From the NCBI GenBank assembly GCA_907163375.1, contig CAJQUW010003182.1:1-64000 (forward strand): a stretch of DNA of 64,000 nucleotides. Reading direction: 5' to 3'. Positions 1 through 10,646 of the stretch are shown piece by piece (position 1 is the stretch's first letter; the number at the start of each line of letters is the position of its first letter). The notes under the pieces are model-generated. The model was not told the DNA's origin. It did not search any database and saw nothing but the letters and a program-made list of their open reading frames with translations. Made by a program: the position numbers and the translations under genes. This DNA comes from Prostheceraeus crozeri. Its lineage: Eukaryota > Platyhelminthes > Polycladida > Euryleptidae.

Positions 1-678
1 TAACATGAAGAACCACATAACGCTATGACAACAGCAAAAAGAGAAGGGATCGTGCGTTTAAAACATACTAACCAGTTCGTTCAACATAATAAATTAAAAT
101 GTCTCATGTTCTATTTCCTTCAGAATCACTTTTATGTGGTGAACTTTATTATAAAACACAGAGTCTGAATTGTCTCCTTCTTTCCATATCAGTTACCCAA
201 TTTGATCCTCTAAATTCACGATCATTGCAGTGTAGACATGAGAAATCCTCTATCCACTCTAGCGATCCAAAAGTGATTCATAGCATACTCATCAAGAATC
301 CATTAGTCGATCGAACTAAATCACCAGCGTTGATATTTTCCTGAGAATTGTTACCGTTACTAATGGCTTTTGAACTGAATATCCAAGGTCTCTTGCGACA
401 GAACCACGACGTGTGATACTATCATCATTATGTATATGCCATCAAAAACTCTCTCATAATATACTAGCCATAGTATGTCTACGTTAAAAGGAAAAATCAA
501 TGTGTCATCTTTGATTACAATGGTTAGCAATAGTCACACCCAAAGTACGCAATTAAGCAAACCCATTCAAACTCAAACAACGGACGTCTAGTCGGTACGT
601 ACCCAAGTTCTCAAGAACCAAATCACCACACCAAGTTCCGAATCATAGACGTTCCGCGACACACAGGGTACCAAACAC

Positions 679-899
679 CATGTACCTATCCTGTAAAACA
701 GTATCCTCATACAAGTTCCTATTGATAACACTGAATTATACATGTACCTATCCATGTGCCTATCGATAACTAAAGTATACATGTACCTATCCATGTACCT
801 ATCCATGTTCCTATTGACAACACTAAACTTTACATGTACCTATCCATGTACCTATTGATAACACTAAACTTTACATGTACCTATCCATGTACCTATCCC
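679..899. repeat. minisatellite built on CATGTACCTATC
   Basis: The 12-mer CATGTACCTATC recurs many times, singly or in tandem pairs and triplets, separated by a spacer close to GATAACACTAAACTTTA. The compound unit is about 41 bp and is repeated roughly four times, with extra 12-mer copies explaining length differences. A higher-order repeat of this type arises by slippage or unequal exchange. No gene is associated with it. Confidence 0.85.
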
Positions 900-3499
900 T
901 GGCAAGTAGGGCACAGTTTTCACTACTTGCAGTTGTGAAGAAATTACCACGGAATTGACTGATCATGTTAGTAATGCAGAAGGAATAAAAGTATTTTACA
1001 GATCCTCCATGTCATGACAGCCTTAGAGAGGTTGTTTGTTAAATTAGCAATTTGATGGGTTGCTATTACTTTCATGCTCAACCTCAAGAGCATTTTCTTC
1101 AGCGTGATCTTATCACAAGCAACCTGCCTCTGGTAGAGCAAAATAACAGAATCAAAGACAATGATTTCAATTAACTCTAAAAAATACAAATGCATCCACA
1201 TCACTATTCAGCTTCAAGAAATGAAACATAAAATTTAGTGAATCACAAAATCATGCCGATAAAAATTGAATCAAAAACTTGATTTTTCAGTGAAGAAAGC
1301 ACCGGAAGATCTCGACTTTTTCATGAAGACTTCCATTATAATGCGGTTCATAAAAACTGCTGAAATAGTTTTTTTGGACTGCAGGAACGTAATTTCCGCA
1401 AGAAGCTGAATCTTTTCATACAAAAATTTTCACTGTACAGATACTTTTTTGAGTCAACACTCTACCTACTATGGGCCTTGCTATTGTCAAATCATTCTGA
1501 AATTTGCTATGCAATGTCATGAAACTGTTTATTTAAGAAAGTTAACTATCCGTTTCTGCAGTATTTGGCAATATGATTACTTATATTTATATGTATAGAA
1601 TGAAATTCGTCCTTTCAAATCGTTCTTTCTGGACAGCATATTTGCTGGATTTGTTGTACAGTGTGTTCCAGATTCCATCCGCAGAACGTGTAAGCATTAA
1701 ATTTAGTAATTACTGAGTATCTTTTTGTGACGGCAATTCACATCATAAAGTCAAGCTATCGAATCTTCGACGATCTTGTGATGCTAAGCCAGTCAAAGTA
1801 GTGAGACATTCCGAATGTTAACTCAATTGATTAACGTGAAACGACAGTCTGACTAGCTATGAGACGTAATCTTTACGATCATCTAGACCCACTTGTCGAA
1901 AGTGGCTTATCAGAAGTGGTCGCCAGTCTATGGGGAGTAAAGCTGTTCCAGTTGTTTGATAAGGTGGCAGAGGAATAGTTAGTTGAAAGGTTTAGTCGAC
2001 CACGGCGACTGAATATGTGCATATTGGATACAGTATTTTTCCCCGGTCATCAAACGCAGCTTCCTGCCAATAAATGGATATCGCAAATAAATCATGAAAA
2101 TGCTGTGTTTTTCTACTATTTTCAAAAGACTAGACTTGAAGGCTAGACTTGTGTGTATTTATGTACAATATCAACAAAACAAGCCGTAAAGATGGTGAAT
2201 ATAAGTTCCTAAGCTAATATTTCTATTTGAGCATGAACGTAAATAAGATTGATTCAGCGCATTGAGGAGATTAGTTGACCGTTGAATATCACTTTACGAT
2301 CTAATCTCAATAAGGCTCTCTTATCCTCAACAAACAAGCGAAGTTATTCATGGCGATCAGATGAACTATGCATGGTGATGAACATCTTTCACACAAAAGC
2401 ACTTACTGCACATATAAGTAACATCTATCCTATATTGCTATAATTTACTGATATCTTCCATTTCATTGGAAAACTGCAAAAAATCAGAATTTCCATTGAT
2501 GCATCAGTATAAGTGCATTAATACTTACATGTCCCATACCTACATGTATTAGTACATCAATGATTAAACCATCTTTGTATGTACATTATCTTTGTCAAAT
2601 AAGTAATTGCCAATTCAGTGCACACACAACTTTGAAGATAATTAACCATTTCAGTTTGACATGTAAATATGTCTCCTACGTACAATGTAAGTCACGTTTA
2701 CTCTTTCATAGATAATTCAGTTCTCAATACTTGAAATATATTATCTTTATAGATGAAGACATTGAAAGCAATTTAGTTCTACCAGAATTTCCTCAGATTG
2801 GTGTAGTTTAGTTCATCATATCCCGAGTGGAAGGCAAGTTCGGGCCGACGATATTCAAGATTTATCCTGAACGACTTCTTAAACTTGACGGCCTCTTTTA
2901 CATTGTGTTGATGCACAATTGAATTTAGTTATTTTCGGTTTGATATGGGGTCTTTCATGCGACGGCTATTGTCAGTAGGCATTGATGGTTAAGAGATGAA
3001 ATACACATGAATTTCTCTGTATCAATTGATTTGAAGACTAGTCGCTCTGCACAGAGCAGTTCATGAAAGCGCAAGACGATCTCTACAAATTATGACATAA
3101 TTTTCACAGTACTTTATTGGCGGAATCAGTTATTGATAAACCACAATTTCCTTTGCGGGTGAAAGTCATAATTGCGATATGAAAAGTATACACGCGCTTA
3201 TTCATTTCGATTATGACTATATATGCGTATTGAATGCCACACCTACTGTATTCATCAAAATTTCACTTAGTTGGGGCTATGTACATTCACATGTGTTTAT
3301 GAATTATGAAAACTCATTTACTGAACAGGATATTGAATGAATCTTGAAATATGTTGATTGATTACTCGAGCATAATCAACAACTTTAGTAAAATCGCAGA
3401 ATTAAATATTTTGTTTATCTGCCTCGGTTTGATAGAAGTGTGATCAATTCGAAATCGACGGCACATCGAGGAACCTATTAAGTTGGCAAAAAGGAATTC

Positions 3500-3690
3500 C
3501 TAATACATTACGAGAAAGGAAAAAGTCGTGCGTCGCTTGCATATCACTTTGAGTTCCAGCAAAGTGCTTCGATCGCCACAATTCCTTCAAATTCGAAAGA
3601 TTCAGATCAGTGCGCACAAGTTTTCTCCATAATGTTGGCTCTTCCGATCTTTATTTAAAAAAGTAGCAGGCTCACGAAAATTAGTTCACC
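3500..3690 (+). repeat. fragment of dispersed repeat (same family as 48845 and 60030)
   Basis: This stretch aligns by eye with about 48950-49130. Shared words include GTCGCTTG, GATCGCCA, ATTCCTTCA and AATGTTGG in the same order. It lacks the inverted-repeat ends of the two fuller copies and so is a partial, older copy. Confidence 0.65.
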
Positions 3691-4461
3691 CGATGATTCC
3701 ACCATCCTCGTCTTAGCATTTCTCACTGCATAGTGCACACTGTGAATCGAAGTCAGACATCGATGTGTGTTTTGGTGTGTGCGACAGCACGCACGCCTCT
3801 CTCATTGCCTCTGGTATCCTCTGCTGACAGCTTATTGTTTGCCATTTCCAATAGTAAGCGACACACGAATTATCAATTCGAGAAGGAGGAAGTTGTCTAA
3901 TTCTCTCAGATGAATCTAATTCTGTGAGCAAAATAGTTGCTAGCTTAAATAAAGCAACCCGAACCTGGGCCGAAAAATGAAACCTGAACCGGTCCGAAAG
4001 CGCAGAAATAAAAATAATGCGAATTCAGGTTCGTAGTGTTTTTTAATATGCACATTCATTTAGTAGCGATCAATTTACAAATCATAGGTGAAGAGAATTG
4101 TTAAAAAATCGTTTCATTTAATTGTTTATCAATTTGTACTTTATTTAATTTTTTGTCAGATTATCCCTGATAGTTTGATATTGGGATTTCCATTAATGAT
4201 GTGCGCTGAAGATTGCTTAAGATAAGTTGCGATCGAATGCAGTTACGGACGTTTTCTGTACGGTCGGTCACAGTTAAGATCTAACCATACATCGCCATTT
4301 TCCGATCAGCACTGTGACAGCTATAACTGAGCTATTTTTAAGCAATTCATGAGAAAGCTCAAAGCTTACACGTGGCGTTAGTTTAAAATTCATAATAACT
4401 ACAGGGTGCGCATTAAAAATGTGACAACATGTTGATATAGCATTGACTTTCTAATTATGCA

Positions 4462-4552
4462 ACAGAAATTAACAAATAAGGTCTCATTTTGAAGTCAATA
4501 CAAATCTCTATTGCCATAATCAACATCGCAATGATTGCATTTGACGATGGAG
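4462..4552 (+). repeat. dispersed repeat fragment, inverted copy at 13940-14024
   Basis: The segment includes AACAAATAAGGTCTCATTTT and CATAATCAACATC. Its reverse complement lies at 13940-14024, just outside the right end of the palindromic element, so the two copies straddle that element in inverted orientation about 9.4 kb apart. Identity by eye is clear but imperfect. The parent family is unknown. Confidence 0.7.
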
Positions 4553-6263
4553 AGCATCATGCACATGCAAAACAGAAGAACTCAGAAGTCAAGAAACTAG
4601 ATGAAAAGAAGAAAGATTGAATGAAAAAGCTAGCTTACTTTCAATTCTTCACTTAAATGATAATGATCATGGCGAAGTCTCTCACCATGGTTGCAAATGA
4701 CAGCTTTCATTTCAACCATATAATACTGAATATTTATAGGTATACATAGAGGGATCGATTAGTTGAATCAAATATCTTTAGGAGATTCATACTCAGAGCA
4801 TTATGTGGCTTTCATCAGAGAACAGTATAACTTACATCTCTATAAACTATCTACAAAATCGAATTTCAAATTTAGAATGAGAAGTATGGTCCTACAGCTC
4901 TTAATCTTTGCTCTATTTTGTCACTGAATTTTGTCAAACTATAAGCAGAGATACGTAGAGAGAAAAAGAGTCAATTAAACGATGCGTGTAGTACTTTGGT
5001 AAAAACAGATACAACTCCTGCGAAAAAAAATCATGCAAAAATTTTCCCTCTGAAGAAGAGCGAAACTCGAAACGTGTAGGGGTTGTGTGTATTTTTACCA
5101 ATCTGCTTATTACTTGTGTCCAATGCCTAGTACATCAGTTGCATCCGCATTGGACACCGCATAAAATTGCTAAGCAGATAAAGTGATCCCGCGATGAAGA
5201 GCTCAGTGAAAAATCATGGGTACATAGAAAATAATCTAATGGTCAAAAGTAAGTGTGATGACATATTTCTACATAAATGAAAAATATTTAGGGTTTAACT
5301 TCGAAGAGACGTGGAGACTTTTGAAGAAATGAAACAGGAAAATGCAAAATTTCTGGCTTTCCGTTACATGGCGTGATTGTGGAAGGATGATTCAATAATC
5401 ACCCAATTGATGCTGTGTGATCATCTATAACAGAAGGACTTCTCCATGAAGATCATCGTTCAATAAGTGAAGAATTGAAGGTATACTAGCCTTTTCATTC
5501 AGTCGCTGTTCTTTTCATCTGGAGTAGTAATCCCATCCCAGGCGCAAGTCCAAAATGCGCAACGATGAGTCATCATGCTGACTCAGCCCCCCCCCCTCTG
5601 GAAGGAAGAGAAGTGGTCAAGGATGTGATGGAAGGATGGGTCCGAGAAGAAGAAACTGCTCCCTACCCCCCTCTGGAAGGAAGGAAGGAAGAGTTTTCCT
5701 GTGAGGCAAGGGGTGGAACGGCAGAGTTGGAAAAAGGCGGATTTTGGTGTTGGTGGTTTTGGGATGAGAAAAGTCGTTTTCCGTCATGAAGGAGTGCTCG
5801 GATGGGAAAACGGAGTACAAATTCGGAATTTTTGGCCAATTTTGGGTCTAGTACTTCTTTCCAGCTCAATCGGAGAGAAAAGGTTCTGACCCTCCCTCTG
5901 GACGAGACTTCCAACTTTGGTTCTAGAGATCGTAGAAAGTCGTGCAATAGCTCATTTGAAAGCTAAGAGTGAGAAAATTGCATTGGAAGAAACGGCTTGT
6001 TCATATCTGCGCCTTCGTTTAGATGTGAGACGTCATTGAAAATTTTGGACATTGGCGAAAAAACGAGAGTTAGAATTTTTACGAAAACGGCTCTAGCGGG
6101 TGAACCAAGCCTCGGATGGGAAAACAGAAACCAGATTTGGAATCAGTGTGCCATTTTGCATCTAGAGGGTGAGTTTCAAGTCAATCAGAGCACTAGAACC
6201 GGAGAGAGACGTGTTTAAAGATTTGGATAATGGATATTACGTCATCAGCTGATCGCCACAAAC

Positions 6264-6325
6264 TATATAAGCGGGGAACCGACAGAGACTTTTCATTAAG
6301 ACGAGAGCGATTGTCAAAGGTAGGT
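6264..6325 (+). promoter_or_regulatory. TATA-type promoter with leader and splice donor (mirror near 13140)
   Basis: TATATAA at 6264-6270 is followed about 25-30 bases later by the likely transcription start near TTTTCATTAAG. A consensus-like donor, CAAAG/GTAGGT, follows at 6319/6320. The mirrored copy reads leftwards from about 13148 in the right arm. No frame starts directly behind it, so it may feed a spliced leader to a gene further in. This is inferred from sequence only. Confidence 0.5.
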
Positions 6326-6759
6326 CGTCTCTCTGAGCTCCGATGATAGCATCGGACATTCCAAATTTCGGGTTTCTGTGATTAACCGACTTAGAAAATT
6401 TCATTGGTGATATCAGCTAAGGCGTCAGACTTAAAGGTTTGCCAGGAGATAGCCTTCGTCTCCAGCCCATAAAAGACTCCAAAACTTTAAAGGCTTGTAA
6501 CTTTGCTTCTACAAGTCCGTTTGACTTGATTCAAAAAAGGTTCGATAGCTATTGATCAGACCTATAGTGACAGACTACTTATAAAATTTCATAAGTAATA
6601 CTAAAAAGTTGAAAAATTTAAATTCACTATTTTTGGAGATTTTCTGGGGTTTTCGACCCTGCTGAAGTCAATGAAGGCATGGTTAAGTGTGTACAAGTCA
6701 GTCTTACCATGATACAAGCAGCTTTTCACTGAAAGCGAGCATGACACGGAGAGTTTTGC

Positions 6760-6898
6760 TGTAATATTCCACTGACAGGGTGTTCCTTCGGGACGGCGGA
6801 TGATGCCGTAGTGATAAGTGTGCCAAGGGAGTGTGTCATATTTTAGACCGAAACCGCTGGGGCAACTCATGTTGGTCATTTGACACAGTTCTCAACGT
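6760..6898 (+). ncRNA. structured-RNA-like motif, left-arm copy
   Basis: Contains GTTCCTTCGGGAC, which can fold as a short stem capped by a UUCG tetraloop, then ACGGC...GCCGT, which can form a second hairpin. TTAGACCGAAACC, CATGTTGG and CTCAACGT follow. TGTGTCA and TGACACA flank the distal part and can pair. The same blocks recur in order at 10131-10274 and, inverted, at 12515-12652. Its role is unknown: structured leader, ribozyme-like element or cis element for replication are all possible. I could not match it to a known ribozyme consensus. Confidence 0.5.
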
Positions 6899-7512
6899 AG
6901 CACTTTGAACGCCAATCGGTTGAGTCTTAGCTATCTTGTCATGGGTGGCATCTAAACATCTCCATTGCAAAACGCTTGTGAATCACGGCTTGCTATCCCT
7001 CTCTACGGCTTGCTATCAAGCTGATCAAAGCAACGACTTGGGATGTTTCCTCTTGTAAATAACTCCACCGGTTTTTATGTCCAAATCGGGGCCCGGATAA
7101 CAACACAGTGACATGACGCACGCTCTGTCCGCCCGAGGTTGGATTTGTGGTTCGAGGCTTTGGAGCTGGGATAAGATCCCCTCTGAGTAATGCCTGTAAC
7201 GGATTCAAGAGCTTAACACCTAAGCGCTTGCCATCGAGTCGCTATCAGGCTTTTGTGAAATCTCGTCTAGCCTCAGTAACTCAGGGCTGGCAACGTCTAT
7301 CGTTTGTCATTGTAACTTGGTAAAAATGAGACGGTTACTGCAGGCATTGACGTCAAACCTTTTCGCGTCATAGGATAACCCGTCTTTCTGTTGGGAGTTG
7401 GTAACTGAAAGCACGGTGACTGCCGATGCCCATACATGGTAAAACCGCTGTTGTCATGTGAAACGCATGGCCAAATAAGGAAGGTCTGAATCATGGCTTT
7501 GTGCTCGCTGGG

Positions 7513-7575
7513 TATATAAACCGCGTCTTTTCTCTAGTCTTCACTCCTGTTTAAGTTGCAAGACGAACGGTGAGT
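7513..7575 (+). promoter_or_regulatory. TATA-type promoter and donor upstream of the coiled-coil gene (mirror near 11890)
   Basis: TATATAAA at 7513-7520, a short leader, then AACG/GTGAGT with the donor at 7570. The coiled-coil frame begins 220 bases further on, so this looks like promoter plus non-coding first exon plus first intron for that gene. Three copies of the TTGCTATCAA word sit in the presumed intron. The right arm carries the mirror image. Confidence 0.55.
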
Positions 7576-7795
7576 GCTCTGACAAGGTTTGCTATCAAAA
7601 TTTGGGTTTTAGGATAGAGCTAGGAATCATACTCTTTAAATTTGGTTGACGATTTTATTCCAACGTTTGCTATCAAATGTTTGGAGTCTTAGTCTTTCAA
7701 TGCATATCAGCAAGTAGTATCCTATAAACACTTGCTATCAAATTTTACTCTATCTTTACAAAATCTTTACAATAACTAAGCAATGTAATGCAAGA

Positions 7796-8914
7796 ATGCT
7801 TGCTGGGAAATGCAGCTGTGGCCGCATCGCACGAGGCAGCGATCTTAAAAAGCACCTAAAAGCTAAAGAGGGGACGATGGGCCATGAGAGGAAAGTGATG
7901 TTGAGGCTGTGTGTGTCTTGTCGGATATGTGCGATGGGGGATGAGGCAGAGTTTATGAAGGCGCATTTGCAGTGTGAGACTGGGAACATCGGAGAGAAGG
8001 GGTTCAAGTCATGGTTTGAGGGAATATTGTTGGCAATGGAGGAGAATGATAAGGATGTAGCTTTGATTGTGAAGGGGATGGCTGAGAAGAGTGATGAGGA
8101 TGCGACTGAGGAAGTGGAGTTGAGAGCGGAAATTAGGAAGACTGATGAGGTTGATTTGGATGCGGTGATGGAAGATTTGTTTGGGGATATAGCTGATTTG
8201 AAGGACGAGTGGGACGCACAGGAAAAGAAAGACAGGGAGAGTCAGGAAGTTGTTGAGCCTGTGGCTACATCATCGCCTAGGAAAGAGGTGCATGATATGG
8301 AGGCGTTTGTGAGGTTGAAGGATCGTATGATGGGTATGGAGAGTGTGAATAGAAAAGTTTTGAAGGAGAATAAAGAGCTGAAGGCTAAGGTTGAGGGTAT
8401 GAAGGTGATGAGAGAGGAGTTGGAGGAGATGCGAGTGAAGGAGCAGGAGTGGTTGAAGGAAAGGAGCGGAATGATGAAGCGAGTGAAGGTGGTTGAGGGC
8501 TTAGAGTCGGAGTTGATGTGTGAGAAGAATGAGGTGGAGCGGATGCGAGGTGTCGTGAAGGAAGTGGAAGAGACGAAGGTGATAAACAGGCGGTTGTTGT
8601 CGGAAGTGAAGCGATTGCATGAGCGTGAGAAGTGTAGAAAAAGAAGAGTGTATGAAGTCCATCTTCCCCTCTTTGAAAATAATGTGTGCGATGCCCCATC
8701 CATCACAAGTGACCCAAATCAGATGCAGGAGTGCTACGAGGGCGACGGAGTCCGATGTCTACACATGAGCATGGACATCACCGGCCAGCTTGAGGACTTC
8801 GTCGTCCGAAAAATTCGGAAGAAAGTTCCCAGTAAGTTACTTCAACATGATCATTTCCTTACCGCATCTAATCTCCTATTCTTTTTCTTTCAGAGTTCTT
8901 GCAATAGTCGATGA
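7796..8914 (+). CDS. coiled-coil protein with Cys-rich N-terminus, left-arm copy (element gene)
   Basis: A long open frame of 372 codons. The first ~65 residues hold spaced cysteines and histidines (CSCG, CVSCRIC, HLQCE) that look like a zinc-binding module. Residues ~80-160 are very acidic. Residues ~160-285 are a strongly heptad-like Lys/Glu-rich coiled coil (MKVMREELEEMRVKEQEWLK). I recognise no family. A GTAAGT donor (8832) and a pyrimidine-rich CAG acceptor (8893) just before the end suggest a short terminal intron of the kind Polinton genes may carry. The start is the first ATG of the frame. Most of the gene lies in the inverted arm, while its last part extends into the unique centre. 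It could be a structural or DNA-organising protein of the element, but that is a guess. Confidence 0.65.
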   Translation: MLAGKCSCGRIARGSDLKKHLKAKEGTMGHERKVMLRLCVSCRICAMGDEAEFMKAHLQCETGNIGEKGFKSWFEGILLAMEENDKDVALIVKGMAEKSDEDATEEVELRAEIRKTDEVDLDAVMEDLFGDIADLKDEWDAQEKKDRESQEVVEPVATSSPRKEVHDMEAFVRLKDRMMGMESVNRKVLKENKELKAKVEGMKVMREELEEMRVKEQEWLKERSGMMKRVKVVEGLESELMCEKNEVERMRGVVKEVEETKVINRRLLSEVKRLHEREKCRKRRVYEVHLPLFENNVCDAPSITSDPNQMQECYEGDGVRCLHMSMDITGQLEDFVVRKIRKKVPSKLLQHDHFLTASNLLFFFFQSSCNSR

Positions 8915-9381
8915 AGAGAGAGTGTAGCATCGGTGGGCGGAGAACGCCCCATGATCCCTCTTAAGGTCTACCTTCTAATGCAGCTAAAGCGGTCCCAAGC
9001 CCGCCACATATCTTCGGATATGGAATGCAGAGGGAAAAAATAAATGATGAAATGGGAGGCCACCCTTGCACCACATGCAACACACCAGACTTCTCTCTTC
9101 AGTAGTGAACAAGCTCTGAACGCTATTTTACTGTATCGCAGTCGATTGCTATACAAGTATTAAAGAAAACGTAAGTTAGTAAAATCACCCGAAAACATAG
9201 GGAGACATGTGATGTTCCAAATATAGTTATTTCGAAGATTGAACTCAACATGATAAACCATTGATGAATAATACTACCATGAAGGGTAACAAGTCTACCG
9301 TTTATAGAAATCAACTACATGGTATCAGTAGAGACTCGTTACCTCTAAAGCATAGTTAGCAAAAAGTCATCTAAAAAAACT

Positions 9382-9834
9382 TTATTTGGTCTTTGATTTA
9401 ACATCATTGGAATCCACTTTACTAATATCAATGACAATATGGTTTATGTTATTCAGAAGCAAATGATCGCCGTAACGATAAAAGTTGTCCATCCGAGAAA
9501 TAATCTTCCGCAGATGTCGTGTATAAAACTCAGAAGCATCAGTAACATATTCTTGTCCATAGGAACGAAATTGAAAGTCAACACTTTCCGCTACTTCACC
9601 TCGTAGAAAATGAGTGTAATTGACATGTGCAATTAAGTGAGCCTTGATAAAACTGTCTTTGAAATATGATATCAACTCCGTTAATATTTCTCGTGTGTAG
9701 TCTAAACATGCTTCCAATTCTGTCTCCTCCCTTTGAAACTCAAGGATGTAATCTTGTATTAAGCGTCCGAAGCTCTCTTGATGAAAACGAATCGTGCAAT
9801 CATCATGTTTCAATGTATTGACTTCGGGCGCCAT
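9382..9834 (-). CDS. orphan 150-residue protein in the element's centre
   Basis: An open frame starting MAPEVNTLKHDDCTIRF and ending in a basic tail (SNDVKSKTK). It is largely helical in appearance, with many aromatic and acidic residues, and shows no signal peptide or membrane segment. I do not recognise it. Its first 13 codons are duplicated in inverted orientation at 10634-10672, because the small inner inverted repeat covers the start of the gene and its upstream region. It lies tail-to-tail with the left coiled-coil gene. The conserved upstream segment shared with the inner repeat probably holds its promoter. Confidence 0.5.
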   Translation of the reverse strand: MAPEVNTLKHDDCTIRFHQESFGRLIQDYILEFQREETELEACLDYTREILTELISYFKDSFIKAHLIAHVNYTHFLRGEVAESVDFQFRSYGQEYVTDASEFYTRHLRKIISRMDNFYRYGDHLLLNNINHIVIDISKVDSNDVKSKTK

Positions 9835-10026
9835 GGTTGAGTCTATTGCTAAACATCATGTTTGCCTAGGACGATTTCAATAACGCGTTACAAATGTGTG
9901 TGCGCACATCGGGAAGTCTAGCTCATCTGTGATTGGACGAGAGGTCTCATCCATTCACCGCTTAGGAAAATCTTTTAAGAGGCAGTGCACCAGCTCTGCT
10001 CTTCACATTTATCTTTCACAAGGTGA
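9835..10026. promoter_or_regulatory. probable bidirectional promoter region (mirror at 10443-10633)
   Basis: The segment between the orphan gene start (minus strand, 9834) and the plus-strand donor AAG/GTGAGT at about 10022. Leftward it would drive the orphan gene. Rightward it would make a transcript with leader CTTCACATTTATCTTTCAC and an immediate donor, like the cassettes in the arms. The mirrored arm points back at it, so two rightward/leftward transcripts would converge on the 350-bp spacer. No clear TATA box is visible. Confidence 0.4.
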
Positions 10027-10130
10027 GTGTCGGTGATCTCCTGCTATCAGGTTGTTTTGACTTGTTATCAAATTGAATAGTCTCTTGCTATTAAGAGATT
10101 CACTTCTGGTCATAAAAAACATTTCATCGT

Positions 10131-10274
10131 TGTAATACCTCCTTGCCTCGAGCGTTCCTTCGGGACGGCGGGTTCTGCCGTAGAGGGATTGCGTTGCACG
10201 GGTTGTTCGTCGTTTGTTAGACCGAAACCTCTGAGCCGTTGCTTATGTTGGGCGTTCGACTTCATACTCAACGT
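10131..10274 (+). ncRNA. structured-RNA-like motif, central copy
   Basis: Shares with the left-arm copy the blocks GTTCCTTCGGGACGGCGG, GCCGTAG, TTAGACCGAAACC, TTATGTTGG and CTCAACGT. It differs in the linkers, and also in the presumed outer stem (GTCG/CGAC here, where the other copy has TGTGTCA/TGACACA). Preserved pairing with changed bases suggests RNA structure. It sits in the spacer of the inner inverted repeat. Confidence 0.5.
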
Positions 10275-10646
10275 GACCCTTTCTCTCGCCAGGTCAGAGT
10301 ACTTCAGCCATTCGACAAAGGTTAGTCTTTATGATATGGAGTAGAGTGAAATGTAATTCATTAGATGTTACTTCAATGATTGTTCCCATATGATAAACGT
10401 TGACTAGGCAAAACAACCTGATAGCAGGAGCTCACCGACACTCACCTTGTGAAAGATAAATGTGAAGAGCAGAGCTGATGCACTGCCTCTTAAAAGATTT
10501 TCCTAAGCGGTGAATGGATGAGACCTCTCGTCCAATCACAGATGAGCTAGACCTCCCGATGTGCGCACACACATTTGTAACGCGTTATTGAAATCGTCCT
10601 AGGCAAACATGATGTTTAGCAATAGACTCAACCATGGCGCCCGAAG

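Larger units (their letters stand above)
1..5516. other. non-coding left flank
   Basis: AT-rich DNA with no coding frame I can support; the short open frames here show no known motif or codon bias. It holds a minisatellite at 679-899, a dispersed-repeat fragment near 3500-3690, a second fragment at 4462-4552, and at about 5040-5090 a stretch of the form CTGAAGAAGAGCGAAACTCG that resembles motifs found near Penelope-like element ends. The rest looks like ordinary unique DNA. Confidence 0.6.
5523..8743 (+). repeat. left 3.2 kb terminal inverted repeat
   Basis: Matches the reverse complement of 10671-13884 nearly base for base, from the terminal AGTAGTAATCCC to the inner CTACGAGGGC. The outer 400 bases are purine-rich on this strand, with repeated CCCCCCTCTGGAAGGAAG-like words. 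Two TATA-type promoter cassettes, one structured motif and most of the coiled-coil gene lie inside it. Confidence 0.95.
6960..10094. promoter_or_regulatory. recurrent TTGCTATCAA word (left arm and centre)
   Basis: Exact or near copies lie at 6990, 7010, 7240, 7589, 7667, 7732, 10042, 10062 (TTGTTATCAA) and 10085 (TTGCTATTAA). Mirrored copies occur throughout the right arm, for example near 11680, 11745, 11820 and 12400. They cluster just downstream of putative splice donors. A protein-binding or replication word is likelier than chance, given the density. Confidence 0.6.

Noticed and set aside
5565-5947. Several overlapping frames at the outer end of the left arm
   Set aside because: They come from a purine-rich GGAAGGAAG tract with low complexity, and different frames on both strands are equally open.
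6760-6898. Hammerhead, HDV-like or twister ribozyme
   Set aside because: GCTGGGGCAAC recalls part of the HDV core, and GAAA occurs, but the required order of helices and the CUGANGA...GAAA pair of the hammerhead are not present.
8242-8706. Long minus-strand frames (154 and 104 codons) opposite the left coiled-coil gene, and their mirror at 10708-11172
   Set aside because: They are Ser/Thr/Phe-rich shadows of the Glu/Lys/Arg-rich coiled coil on the other strand and exist in both arms only because the arms are copies.
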